In this document: piece after piece, positions 32,303-41,891 of the stretch
How the letters are laid out: each line of letters begins with the position of its first letter
How positions within the stretch are numbered: the first letter of the stretch is position 1
DNA from: Thecaphora thlaspeos
Lineage: Eukaryota; Basidiomycota; Ustilaginomycetes; Urocystidales; Glomosporiaceae
Reading direction: 5' to 3'
DNA length: 64,000 nt
NCBI GenBank assembly: GCA_900291925.1
Contig: UWYS01000005.1
Location: 744,001 to 808,000 of the forward strand
The notes under the pieces: generated by a model
The model's input: the letters and a program-made list of their open reading frames with translations, nothing else
Told to the model about the DNA's origin: nothing
The model's database searches: none
Program-made: the position numbers and the translations under genes

Positions 32303-33121
32303 CTATTGCTGCGCCGTCGGGTCGTTTTGCTCGCGAATGTGGTTCGCTAGCTCCGAGATGCCCGTCGCCTCGCCCTTCTCCGGCTCCTCCGCCTGGATCG
32401 TGAGAACGAGGCGGTCACCGTTGTCGTTCCAGCGCGCTGAGACGCTCCGAAGGTCTTCTACGATGTAATCCGCGCCCACTGCCTGCAGCTTTTCGCCGTC
32501 GTGGGTCGTCCGAAGGGCGAGCGTCTTGGCGCCGGCCGTCTTTCCGGAGCGGATGCCAGGCGGCGCGTCCTCAACGACGAGGCACCGCGAGATGTCCTTG
32601 TTGCTGTTCTTGGCTCCGAGGAGGTAAGGCTGCGGGTCGGGCTTTCCCTTCGTGCAAAGATCGGAGGTGATGAAGACCTTGGGCTGTTCCGAAACGTTGG
32701 CCGACGCGAAGCCCTGCTGGGCATACGCCTTAGTGGCCGAGGTGACGATGGCCCAGCCGTGGTTATCGGAGCCGCTGGGTCTCGTGCTGTTGATCTGCGC
32801 GAGGAGCTCCCTGACGCCGGGCATGGCGACGATCGACCCGGCGATGCCCTTTGCCTGGTTCTCCCTAGCCACGACGAGGATGTTGGACTCGAAGCGCTCG
32901 ACCTCCTTGGGGAGGTCGCTGTCCGACAGGCTGGGGATGAAGCGGCGGAGGTTCTCGACGGTGCGGTAGCCGTGGCAGGACTGCATGACAAAGTCGAGGT
33001 CAAGGTTGTACTGCTGGGCAAAGGCGGCCCAGGTGGCATTGACGGCGGGCGTCGAGTCGATCAGGGTACCGTCCATGTCGAACAGGATGGTGTCAACTTC
33101 AACGATGACTTGCTTGACCAT
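32303..33121 (-). CDS. HAD-family sugar- or glycerol-phosphate phosphatase (Gpp/Dog type)
   Basis: A single exon of 272 residues. HAD motifs are complete: motif I FDMDGTL with nucleophile Asp15 and acid/base Asp17, motif II in IVTSATKAY, the motif III Lys in KGKPDPQPYLLGAK, and motif IV in LVVEDAPPGIRSGKTAGA. The cap domain lies between motifs I and II (WAAFAQQYNLD...HGYRTVENLRRF). This pattern fits the Gpp1/Dog2 group, which dephosphorylates glycerol-3-phosphate or 2-deoxyglucose-6-phosphate in the cytosol. The two activities cannot be told apart here. The C-terminal 25 residues are a polar tail without conservation. The ATG at 33121 is preferred because the family begins just before motif I. 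Confidence 0.88.
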   Translation of the reverse strand: MVKQVIVEVDTILFDMDGTLIDSTPAVNATWAAFAQQYNLDLDFVMQSCHGYRTVENLRRFIPSLSDSDLPKEVERFESNILVVARENQAKGIAGSIVAMPGVRELLAQINSTRPSGSDNHGWAIVTSATKAYAQQGFASANVSEQPKVFITSDLCTKGKPDPQPYLLGAKNSNKDISRCLVVEDAPPGIRSGKTAGAKTLALRTTHDGEKLQAVGADYIVEDLRSVSARWNDNGDRLVLTIQAEEPEKGEATGISELANHIREQNDPTAQQ

Positions 33122-34544
33122 GTTGGGCGAGTACGTGCGTGTGTGTATGCGCGGAAGAGCTCTAGGGCGATGGTGGTGGCGACGGTAATACGAGGGCGAG
33201 ATCGCGATTCTGGTGGCACGGTGTCGACTGGACCATGCACCCCCGTCCACGTTTCTTCTCAGCAGGCAGCTTCCCCGCGCTCGCACAGCTCACTTGCCGG
33301 GTGTTTGTGGACGCTGAGGCTCGCGGCAGTCGACGTCGCGCGAGTGAGCGACAAATCGGGAAGAAATGAAGATCGATTTCGGTCGTCCCGATCTTGCTGC
33401 GAGCAAAGAAAAAAGTAGATCACGTGGAAGATTTTCGAAAACTGCATGTTACCCTGGCGGCGGAAAATAAAGCGAAGCCAAATTCGAAGAGCGAGGGTGA
33501 AGAGAAGGCAGCGGCCCCGCCCGCCCCAGGCCGTCGCCGCGGGCGCGAGCAGAAGAGTCAGCAGGGCGGTGACCGTGGGGCGAGGCGGCTGGAGGCTGAG
33601 AGAGAGGCCCGGTCGGGCAGCCAGGGCAGCCAAACGAGGGCCGACACGTCTACAACTGCTTCCGCACCATCACCGCCGTCCCCCCCTCAAGAGATCCGAC
33701 AAAGTGAGCATCGCCGCCTACATCCCGATAGCACCAGTACCAGCAACCGTTCCATCGAAGCTACAGTGAGGGATACGTACGGAATGGTCAGGGCGGCAAG
33801 CAGGAATGGTGGGGCAGGTGGAGCGGTATCAGAGGCCAAGGAGGCGATAAGTTCCGAGGGACATGATCGCTGCCAGCATCACCGTGATCGCAGACCCAGC
33901 ATATCGCCATCAGCTTCCGATCCTAACGGCAGCAGCGACTTCGGCACTTCGCCCACCTTGCTTCCGAACGAGCCGAGCACTTAGGCGGATCACGCCATAT
34001 TAGATTCACATCGAGCAGACCGACGACACGAGAGCTCTGCTGTACTGCTTAGCTTGTGCGGACGACTTTGTGAAGCTCTTCCGACCTCGCTGCACCTCTA
34101 GAGGAGGCAGCTTCAGGTTGACTGCCCTCAGGCGCGCACGCTCGCACCCACACTTGCGCCCCTCTTACGACATGCAATGTCCCACGATCTCGACCTGGCA
34201 ACAGACCCCCATCAATCAGTCTTTCATCCGCCTTGGCCTCGCTTGACCGCCTTGACGATCCCGACCCGAATCCCGAATTGACTCGGCTCGACTCTGGCTA
34301 GCGATGATAGTGGTGCTGGCATTGCTTAGGTTTTCGGGTGGGCGCGGAGGGATACAGAAAAGGGATGGCTTGGCACCTGAGACTTGATGCGGCGAGGACA
34401 CACGAGGGGAATCGGGAAACTTGCGTGGGCCGGCGAGGTGAGGTTGCCAAACCTCGAAAGTTCAGTTTGATCTGATATTCTCTTTCTTTTACCCTTCATC
34501 CCTTCTATAACCACCACCACCACCTTCCGTTCACCGACTTCAAG
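33122..34544. other. Intergenic: divergent upstream region of the phosphatase and eL13 genes
   Basis: No supported gene in 1.4 kb. An open frame at 33394-33984 lacks an ATG at its start and has a low-complexity Arg/Ser/Pro product, so it is not called. The last 60 bp before the eL13 ATG are pyrimidine-rich, as in ribosomal protein genes. Confidence 0.55.
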
Positions 34545-35174
34545 ATGGCTGTTCACCACAATAACGTCCTCCACAACAACCACTTCCGCAAGGACTGGCA
34601 GAGGCGTGTCAAGGTCTGGTTCGACCAGGCCGGCGCCAAGAAGCGCAGGCGCACGGCGCGACAGGTCAAGGCCGCCAAGCTTGGCCTCCGACCCGTTGAG
34701 GCCGTCCGCCCCGCCGTCCGGTGCCCCACCTTCCGCTACAACATGAAGATCCGCTCGGGCCGTGGCTTCACCCTCGAGGAGCTCAAGGCCGCCGGCATCC
34801 GCAAGAAGGAGGCCAGCTCGGTCGGCATCCCCGTTGACCACCGCAGGAGGAACAAGTCGGCCGAGAGCCTCAAGATCAACGCCGACCGCCTCAAGGCCTA
34901 CAACGAGCGCCTGATCGTCATCCCCCGCAAGACCAAGCAGAACAAGGACAAGATGGTCGACCTCTCCAACGTCACCGCTGCCCGCAACGCCCAGGTCGCC
35001 CTCCCCCTCCCTGCGTCGAGCACCCCCGAGGCTGCCCGCGCCATCACCGCCGAGGAGAAGGAGTTCAACGCCTTCAAGCACCTCCGAGTCCAGCGCGGCG
35101 CGCACCGTCAGGCCGGTTACCTCAAGGCCCGCAAGCAGAAGAAGGAGGAGGAGGCCGCCAACGCCAAGAAGTAA
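34545..35174 (+). CDS. RPL13: 60S ribosomal protein eL13
   Basis: An intronless gene of 209 residues, the normal family length. The N-terminus MAVHHNNVLHNNHFRKDWQ, the basic stretch AGAKKRRRTARQVKA, the signature VRCPTFRYNMKIRSGRGFTLEELKAAGI and DHRRRNKSAESL are all typical of eL13. It binds 25S-type rRNA in the large subunit. Codon use is strongly biased to C-ending codons and AAG for Lys, as expected of a highly expressed gene. A pyrimidine tract at about 34483-34500 precedes the start. The terminal Lys/Glu-rich helix (KARKQKKEEEAANAKK) is normal for fungi. Confidence 0.97.
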   Translation: MAVHHNNVLHNNHFRKDWQRRVKVWFDQAGAKKRRRTARQVKAAKLGLRPVEAVRPAVRCPTFRYNMKIRSGRGFTLEELKAAGIRKKEASSVGIPVDHRRRNKSAESLKINADRLKAYNERLIVIPRKTKQNKDKMVDLSNVTAARNAQVALPLPASSTPEAARAITAEEKEFNAFKHLRVQRGAHRQAGYLKARKQKKEEEAANAKK

Positions 35175-37156
35175 ACGCTTCCAGCGCCCCTGTCCTCTTT
35201 CTCTTTGTCCCCCTGCTTGCGTCCCCTTGCGCCCCCTGTTCATTACTGCTACGCAACACATTACCTCTTTCACACAGCACATCACCTTCCCCACCGCTGG
35301 TCGCGGCGACGACGACGACGGTGGATGGGACCGGACTCTTTACGAAGGCGTCGGTTCCAAAAGGCTTCGGGAGGAAAGAATTTCGGAGGTCAGGTCACTA
35401 TGCGGGGGCTCGAGCCGTCGGATCTGAAGGCATCTCTTCGTCCTCCAGGCGATGGGATGATGACCGAGGCCAAACACTGGGGCCCATGGCGACGTTACCG
35501 TTCCGCAGATCGGCAGCTGCTCTCTCGGGAGACAGGGCGGCTGCAAGGAGGAACGGCTATTTGTATGTTCTCTCGTCGACTATCCCTCTTTTCTCACCTT
35601 CGCAAACAAGGGCCCCAGGTGTACTTTTTCCCTGTCTCCAACTGCATCTTTCTCGTCGGACCCTCGAAAGCGGGGGATCGGGCGGGATCGTAAAACAAAA
35701 CACCAAATACTACCGCCTCAGCCACAAAGACTTCACCGTCGTGTATACCACCACATGCAAGCCTGCTTCTCGTTCTCTTGTGAACTCCCGTCGTCTGTGC
35801 TAGCTGTTTGTACCAAGTCCTATACGGAACGAAAGATCCCCGAGACTGGTCTCCTAGGTCACATTTCGGTGTGGTGAGGCTTCCTGTACGGTCCGTCGTT
35901 GGGTTCTGGCGCCTTAGTGCAAGGCCCTGATGGAGCCCGAGCGGTCAGATGTGGCTCGAGTGGGTGGTCAGACGTCGCAACGGCGTCTTACGCCTCTGGT
36001 TCTCTTCCACCGTCCTGCGCTGCGGCGACGATGCGGCCACAGACGCCAGTCTCTCCCACTTCGGGTCGATGTAAGAACCCCGAGAAGGCTCGATCAGCAC
36101 CGGGCTCGTGCTGTAATTGTTGCCAACGTCGCCAGACGCTGCGAAAGGCTGGATCGATCGCCTACCAAAACGTAAGCGGCAGGCCATCGAGCAGAAGGTG
36201 GGCTGTGAGCGGTCGGCCGGATCGCCCCCACCTACTGCGGTCTGCCTTCGCCCACCACTGACTGCTTTGGCCACCTCTTCCTCAGATAGACTCGCACCTC
36301 CTATTGTACGCCCACCTAGTATTGCAACTAGGGAGTAAGCAGTACAATTATCCGCCACTACAGGCTTCAGTCACTGCTACTGCTGCACCCTTACTTTGAT
36401 GTGCCAATGCCGCGCGGCGTTGCCAGGCCGTCAACCAGGCAGGATGGCTCACAGGCACGTCGGCTGTGTGGGCCGTCGTCCGTGCGATAGGGTGCCGTCC
36501 TCTCCGTCATATGAGGTCGTGCTGGCAGTCTGCCTGCCGATCACCTTGTCGTCCATCTCCCACCTTGTGCGGTCGTCGCGGCTGTGATTCTCTTTGTGCG
36601 CTTCTAAGCATCTCCCCTAACCCGCTCTCGTACAGCCGGCCAGGGGTTCTTCAACCTTCATCGGCGTCTCATCTCTGCTCGTACGCCGTCCTGCGTGACG
36701 ATGAGCTTCCCTAAGGGGGTCGACGGGGCGCAACGGCTCTAGCAGTGGGGCTATTGTTGTATTGCTGCCCCTAACACTGCGGCCTCCGCCAGATGAAGTA
36801 GGGACTAAAACGGGAGCACCTGGGTATCACGGACCGAGGTGCAACGGCATCGTAGAGTCAATCCGCTCCCACCTTCCTCCGTAGTCCAACGCCGTGAGGG
36901 TGCCAGCGGTGGGCTGTGCTAGCAGTGGGCACAAGCGCAGTGCGCCCAGGGCCTCCCACCTCTGCTCCCAAAGGTCATAGCCGTGCCCTAGGCTGTCGAG
37001 GGAGGCGGGTGTGGTATATATAGCAAGGCCGGTAGGACAAACTGCCGCTTCCTTCCTTGTCCCTATCAAACTGTCTCTTTCCGTCTCTTGCTTTCTCTCC
37101 CCCCACTATCCTACACGCCCCCTACCCCTCCATCGTCACACGTCTCTTCTCTCCAG
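35175..37156. other. Long intergenic stretch, eL13 3' flank to secreted protein promoter
   Basis: About 2 kb without a supported gene. Short frames on both strands (for example minus 35945-36358) have no recognisable product. Apart from a TATA box close to the right end I see no structured element. Confidence 0.55.
37015..37022 (+). promoter_or_regulatory. TATA box of the secreted Gly/Pro-rich protein gene
   Basis: TATATATA lies 135 bp before the ATG, followed by a C/T-rich leader, a classic arrangement for a strongly regulated or abundant fungal transcript. Confidence 0.6.
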
Positions 37157-39405
37157 ATGCTCGTTTCCAAGAAAAATAACTGGGCCAGGTTGCGCCTGCT
37201 CGCTACCGTCTGTCTGATCGCTTCGCCCTGGCTGGTCGCAGCCGGAACGATCAGTGACCGCTCGCCTGATCCCTCAAATCAGCAGCTCAGCGAAACCCGT
37301 GGCGGTTCCTCGAGTCTCAGTGGATCGGGCTCGGCCAACAACGGTCCTCTCTCGAGCCTTCCGGGCAACACCAAGATCGGTTCCGTTGGCGGTGGCGACG
37401 ATGAAGACGATGACGACGACTCCGAAGACGGACCTGGTAGCGTTGGAGGCCCTCCAGGCCCCGATTCCAAGATGCCCCACCCCGGTCTCGCCTCAGGGTG
37501 AGTCTTGAAACAGATGGCGCCTTTATCTTCTGGCCTATTCATCAAGTCGAGACGCTGACCCTCGGTACAATCTCTTCCCACCCGTCCCACAGATTCCCCG
37601 GACACAAGCCTCGCGTCCTTTCTTCCGTCTGCTCTACGGGCACCACTCGAAACATCATCGAGGAGGAGCCGGGCTGCTGGACGGTCGAGTGCATCTATCC
37701 CGCCAAGGGCTCGGAGCCCGAAGAGTCCCGCTACTTCAAGAGCACGAACCCTCACTACAGCCCAGACAAGGACACCACGCCCAAATGCAAGAACCTCAAG
37801 AAGGGTGCTCTCCCCAACTGGCATCAGATCGATGCGCCCAAGGGAGGCAATCCCTCGACTATTGGCCATGCACCCGGCGAGGGCGGACCTTCGGGTCCTA
37901 TGGGTCCTTCCGGTTCTTCTCGTCCCTCTGGTCCGTCAGGGGGTCCGTCCCCCCCAAGCCCTGGTCCGGGTGCAGGCGTCCCCGCACCTGCCGGAGGTGA
38001 GCACATCTCTCCTTTGCCCAAGGATGACAACATCTCGCCTCCGAGCCCCGGATCGTCCCTTCCGCCAGCTTCTCCAGGCATCAAGAAAATCCCTCCTCCA
38101 GGCGGTGGAGACCACACTACCCTGACTTCCCAGCGTTCAGGAATTTCCACCCCTACGATGCCGGAACACGACGACGACGACGACAAAGTGCCCCCGTCGC
38201 TGGGAGCTGGAGGCTCAGGCGGCCCTTCTGCGCCTATCCTGCCCAAACAAGATCATGGCAAGCCCCCTGCCCAAAGCCTGGGCGGACCATCGGCTCCTCA
38301 GCCCCAGGGAGACCATGACAAGGTCCCCGCCATCGGCTCAGGCGGCCCTTCGGGCCCTCTTCTGCCTAATCTGGACGACGACAAGCCCCCCGCCCCCAGC
38401 CCGGGCGGACCCTCGGCTCTTTCTCCTGGCGGCCAAGGCGCTGTTCCTCCGTCACCTTCCGGCTCATTCCCCGTCGTCGAGGCATGTGGACCCGCCGCTC
38501 CCGCCTCTTCGATCGCCCAGGCCATCAACCCGAACCACTGCGAAGCCGCTTCCGGTGACAGCATCTCGGGTCCTGCCGACTCGTCGCCCGGAGACGGTAT
38601 GCTGTCGGTCAAGATTCCGGACCTGTACAAGGTACTCATCGCCATGAATCTCACCACCGCCCAGACTGATGCCTTCTCCAAGGGACTACAGCAGCTGGTT
38701 GCTTCCGACTCTGCCCAGATCGATTGTGCCAACGATAAGTCGATGCCGGGCGGAGGTAGCAGTGGCAGCGCCCTTGGACCTGACTCTATCGACGATGACG
38801 ACGACATGCCCTTGGGTGGCGCTCCGATCACGGGGGCGCCTTCTGGATTCCCCTTGCAGGGTCCCTCTAGGGGTCCTTCTGGAGGATCCGGCGGACCCTC
38901 TGGCGGTCGGATCTCAAGCCGACCCGGCGTTTACCCCGTTGGGTCTGGAGGATCTCCTAGCAAGTCCTCGCTCTACGACGACGACGCTGACCTCGACGAC
39001 TGCGACGATGAGGACAGCGCATCCTCCAGTCCTCACCCGAAGAGCATGTCCGGTGGCCCGGGTGCTGGCTCCGACGATGCCGAGGATTGTGACGAGGAAG
39101 ACGGTCCGTCCGCCGGTCCTCTCAAGATGGGCCCTATCGGCGGCCCGAAGGCTGCTCCCGACGAGGATTTCGATGATCACCCTTCTGTCGGCGGCGGCCT
39201 CGGCCCCAAGCCTGCTGGCCATGGATCTTCTCCTGGCGGACACATTCCCGGAGGGGCCGACAAGCCATCTGGCCCGGTGCCCATCGTTGGTCCTAGCGCC
39301 GATGGTGACGACAAGCCCTCTACCAAGTCGGCCTACGATGCTCCCGAGAAGAGGGGGCTCGGAGCAGGTCGATTCCGCGGTCGCAAGAACAGGTTCTGGA
39401 AGTAG
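37157..39405 (+). CDS. Secreted acidic Gly/Pro/Ser-rich repetitive protein
   Basis: Exons 37157-37497 and 37593-39405 encode 717 residues. The start has a clear signal peptide (LRLLATVCLIASPWLVAAG). The mature part mixes irregular GGPSGP, PSPGG and PPSLGAGG collagen-like repeats with Asp/Glu runs such as DDEDDDDDSEDG. One short ordered domain with Cys residues (CSTGTTRNIIEEEPGCWTV) follows the intron. Another region, DLYKVLIAMNLTTAQTDAFSKGLQQLV, looks helical. Near the end EKR is followed by a strongly basic tail, GLGAGRFRGRKNRFWK, placing a Kex2-type site 16 residues before the stop. It may be a cell-wall or extracellular matrix protein, or a precursor. No homologous family is recognised. 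ATG 37157 follows a CTCTCCAG tract that could also be a leader splice acceptor. Confidence 0.78.
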
Positions 39406-39963
39406 CTGCGGCACGTTTGCGTCAGCACACGCCAGCCATCACGGGACCACCTTCCCGCCCTCTTTCTCGCTCTAGTGTCTCTCCATTCCGTCTCTTCTCC
39501 GTATGGCCGCTCGCACTGGCAGCCATTGTACGCAGATAGACATACACACTCCTTTCACATTTAGAAGCTCCTCTTGTCCTGTCTTAACCTCGCGCTCGCT
39601 CGTTGTGAGCCCGCAGTCGCCCGTCCCATTCTCTGACGCTGTGCGCCAGACTCTCCCTCATTCTCCCCGTAGCGATCCACATACAGATGTACATACATAA
39701 TTTGTCTCAAGCTTTTGTAGAGCGCAGTCCTCTCGTAATATATCGAACGTCGCTGTTTCACCGTGTGCTTCTTCGTGTCGAGGTCGACTGCGGTTTACGA
39801 GTGTAAAGGAGAATGCTGGCTTGAGACGGAATGGTGGTGTACAGAGCCCTCGTCGCCGGCGTCCCTCTAGCTTCCCGGTGCGTTTGCTGCATTGCTCGGC
39901 CACCGGATCTTGACCCTTGCTTTCTATCCTCCTCCCTTCTAACCTTGCGGTTGCTTCCTTGCG
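39406..39963. other. Intergenic between converging genes
   Basis: No gene is seen in these 558 bp, which hold the 3' flanks of the secreted protein and DUF1279 genes. Confidence 0.6.
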
Positions 39964-40851
39964 CTAGGACGACGCCGCCGCCTTCCTAGCGGCCTTCTTG
40001 ATGGCAGCCTGCTTGGCAGCCTGCTTAACAGCCGCGGCCGACTTTGCCCATCTCATCTTGACGAGCCACTTTACAAAGCTTGGCGTCACGGCGGCCGTGA
40101 AGGCTACTCTGACGGGTAGGAGCAGCGTCTTGTGGATGGTATAGGCCAGCACCAGCTCGGTCCAGATGGCGCTGTTTCCGCTGCCGTTCTTGCTGCTCGT
40201 CGTCGTCGTCGATGATGCAGACTGGTCCTGCTGCTCTCGCTGTGCCTTTTCCTCTTCGCTCTCCTCGCGTTTCGATAGACCAACGGCATCGCGCACTTTC
40301 GTTTCGAGCTGTCGGATGTGGTCGGCTCCCAGCATGTGGATGGCGGCGAACGTCAGACCGAGATCGACCGACGACGCGGCAAGGTACACGCCGAGCGCCC
40401 ACCACCCGTATCGTCGGGTGAGGTAACGCAAGCGGTCGCGCAGCGATCCCTTCCTCGCCTTGCGCTCTTCCTCTTCATCTTCGCGATCCGCCTCGTCCTC
40501 CTCGTCCTTGCGCAGTTCTTGCTGCGGCTTTTGCGCCGCCGGCGTGCTCGAGCTGGAGCTGGAGCGGAGGACGCTGTGGGTGGAAAAGGCGCGAGGCAAT
40601 GCCGGCTTCGATCTTACGCCGCGGAGGCAGTGGGCTACGCGAGAAGTCGAGGGCGAGCCGACCAACGCGGTGCCAGAGGCTGCGTCTTGGAAGAAGGTCA
40701 GGGTGGCCGTCGATGGGACGGAAGAGGAGGCGGCGCAAGCGATGGAGCGTGCGAGCGTTGGTGCAGCTGCACCGTGGTGGATCTGGGATGAGAGGAGTGA
40801 TGACTTCGGTGAAGGTGCGAGAAGCCTCGCGGCGGCTGAGTTACGCAACAT
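39964..40851 (-). CDS. Mitochondrial DUF1279 (FAM210-type) membrane protein
   Basis: A single exon of 295 residues. The first 100 residues are rich in Ser, Ala and Arg with almost no acids (MLRNSAAARLLAPSPKSSLL), a probable mitochondrial presequence. After an acidic linker the DUF1279 core appears: LRDRLRYLTRRYGWWALGVY, then SSVDLGLTFAAIHMLGADHI, with one to two membrane helices. A second part, SAIWTELVLAYTIHKTLLLPVRVAFTAAVTPSFVKWL, completes the domain, followed by a Lys/Ala-rich end. Human FAM210A and yeast relatives are mitochondrial inner-membrane proteins linked to organelle translation and maintenance; the role here is by analogy. The ATG at 40851 starts the presequence; no better start lies downstream. 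Confidence 0.85.
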   Translation of the reverse strand: MLRNSAAARLLAPSPKSSLLSSQIHHGAAAPTLARSIACAASSSVPSTATLTFFQDAASGTALVGSPSTSRVAHCLRGVRSKPALPRAFSTHSVLRSSSSSSTPAAQKPQQELRKDEEDEADREDEEEERKARKGSLRDRLRYLTRRYGWWALGVYLAASSVDLGLTFAAIHMLGADHIRQLETKVRDAVGLSKREESEEEKAQREQQDQSASSTTTTSSKNGSGNSAIWTELVLAYTIHKTLLLPVRVAFTAAVTPSFVKWLVKMRWAKSAAAVKQAAKQAAIKKAARKAAASS

Positions 40852-41006
40852 TCTGGGTGGAGCGAGGAGGATGAGAGCGCTAGCTTGAGGAGATATGGTG
40901 GTGTGTGAGCGGTAAGCGGTGACGATGACGGTCGCAGGTGGATGTGGACGGCCTCGTGGCACTCAGAGGCTCTCGCCAAAACGAGCCGGGAGCCGAGTGG
41001 AGGCGC

Positions 41007-41012
41007 AAAAAA
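41007..41012 (-). terminator. Pol III terminator of tRNA-Arg
   Basis: Six T residues on the minus strand start eight bases after the tRNA 3' end. Confidence 0.7.
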
Positions 41013-41019
41013 GACCGAT

Positions 41020-41115
41020 AGACTCCTACGGGTATCGAACCCGCGACCTGCAGAAGGGCTAATACGACTAATGGATTGATCGAAATCTGCCGCTCTACCA
41101 CTGAGCTAAAGAGCC
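41020..41115 (-). tRNA. tRNA-Arg (anticodon UCG) with a 24-nt intron
   Basis: On the minus strand the acceptor GGCTCTT pairs with AGGAGTC. The D arm is GCTC/GAGC around AGTGGTA, the anticodon stem is GCAGA/TCTGC, and the T arm is GCGGG-TTCGATA-CCCGT. The anticodon loop TT-TCG-A is interrupted after position 37 by an intron of about 24 nt before T38, the standard place for nuclear tRNA introns. Reading TCG at 34-36 gives an Arg tRNA for CGA codons. A T6 terminator follows downstream. Confidence 0.88.
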
Positions 41116-41648
41116 AACACAATACTTACAGAAAACGTTCTGAACTATTAAAAAAATTGAAATTTTCGCATTTTGATGTCTTGAACATAAACTACTTTGC
41201 CACTGACTTTTGTCGCCTCTTCACCCTCCAGTCGACGTCAGAACGGCAGACGAGGCATTGTGCAGAGCTACGCTGATGCCATGGACGTTTGTGATGCCCG
41301 ACGGTCGATGCAAAATCAAGTGCACCTCTTCGTGGCGACCCATCCGTCGCAAATCCCGTCTGAAAATACCGACGAAAATCCACGACCCTCTTCGGACAAG
41401 ATGCCATGCACGCTGAGTTGCACCTACACTGGGTCCTTCCTGACTGCGAATGTACGATCTCGGTGTTTATAGTGTCCTCTTGTCCCGCCACTTCACATGT
41501 ATGGCTCGAGCTCCATTCTCGCATCTAAATATACCCGAAGTCAACATCAGCAGAGGAAGGCCAGCTCGAAGCAGAAAAGATGACAAAATGCCTCTTGCTT
41601 GAGTCGAACAAGTGTCGGAGCAGGATAGGGGGCTGGGTGAAAAAAGGA
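41116..41648. other. Intergenic between two tRNA genes
   Basis: No gene is seen. This stretch, especially 41120-41200, is clearly richer in A and T than the rest of the window. Confidence 0.6.
41640..41645 (-). terminator. Pol III terminator of tRNA-Thr
   Basis: A T6 run on the minus strand directly follows the tRNA-Thr 3' end. Confidence 0.65.
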
Positions 41649-41752
41649 TGCCTCCTCTGGGAGTTGAACCCAGGACCTCGTCATGATTTAAGAAACTCTT
41701 CTGGAAGCGGAGAGATACTAGTGACGCGCTGCTACCACTGAGCTAAGGGGGC
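41649..41752 (-). tRNA. tRNA-Thr (anticodon AGU) with intron, slightly irregular
   Basis: On the minus strand the acceptor halves are GCCCCCT and AGGAGGC, leaving one C-A mismatch at the fourth pair. The anticodon stem CGTCA/TGACG is perfect. The loop CT-AGT-A is interrupted after position 37 by an intron of about 31 nt, and AGT at 34-36 makes it a Thr tRNA. The T arm CTGGG-TTCAACT-CCCAG is perfect. The D arm reads GCTC then AGTGGTAGCAGC, where GAGC is expected, so it has one extra base and a mismatch. A T6 terminator is present. The gene may be functional or an early pseudogene. Confidence 0.72.
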
Positions 41753-41891
41753 GAAAGATACTTGTTCAATAATCATTGCGTATAGAATCCATTTTGGCCA
41801 GTGACGGCATTTCCTAGAGAATCTGACATCCGCTATCCGACAAAATCGACCTCTACCGACCGTTGTGCGTCCCACGCAGGACCATCTAGGA

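Noticed and set aside
33394..33984. Open frame of about 196 codons upstream of the eL13 gene
   Set aside because: It has no ATG near its start, the product is low complexity and no splice pattern links it to anything conserved.
35945..36358. Minus-strand open frame of 137 codons in the long intergenic stretch
   Set aside because: No recognisable domain, signal peptide or splice context supports it.
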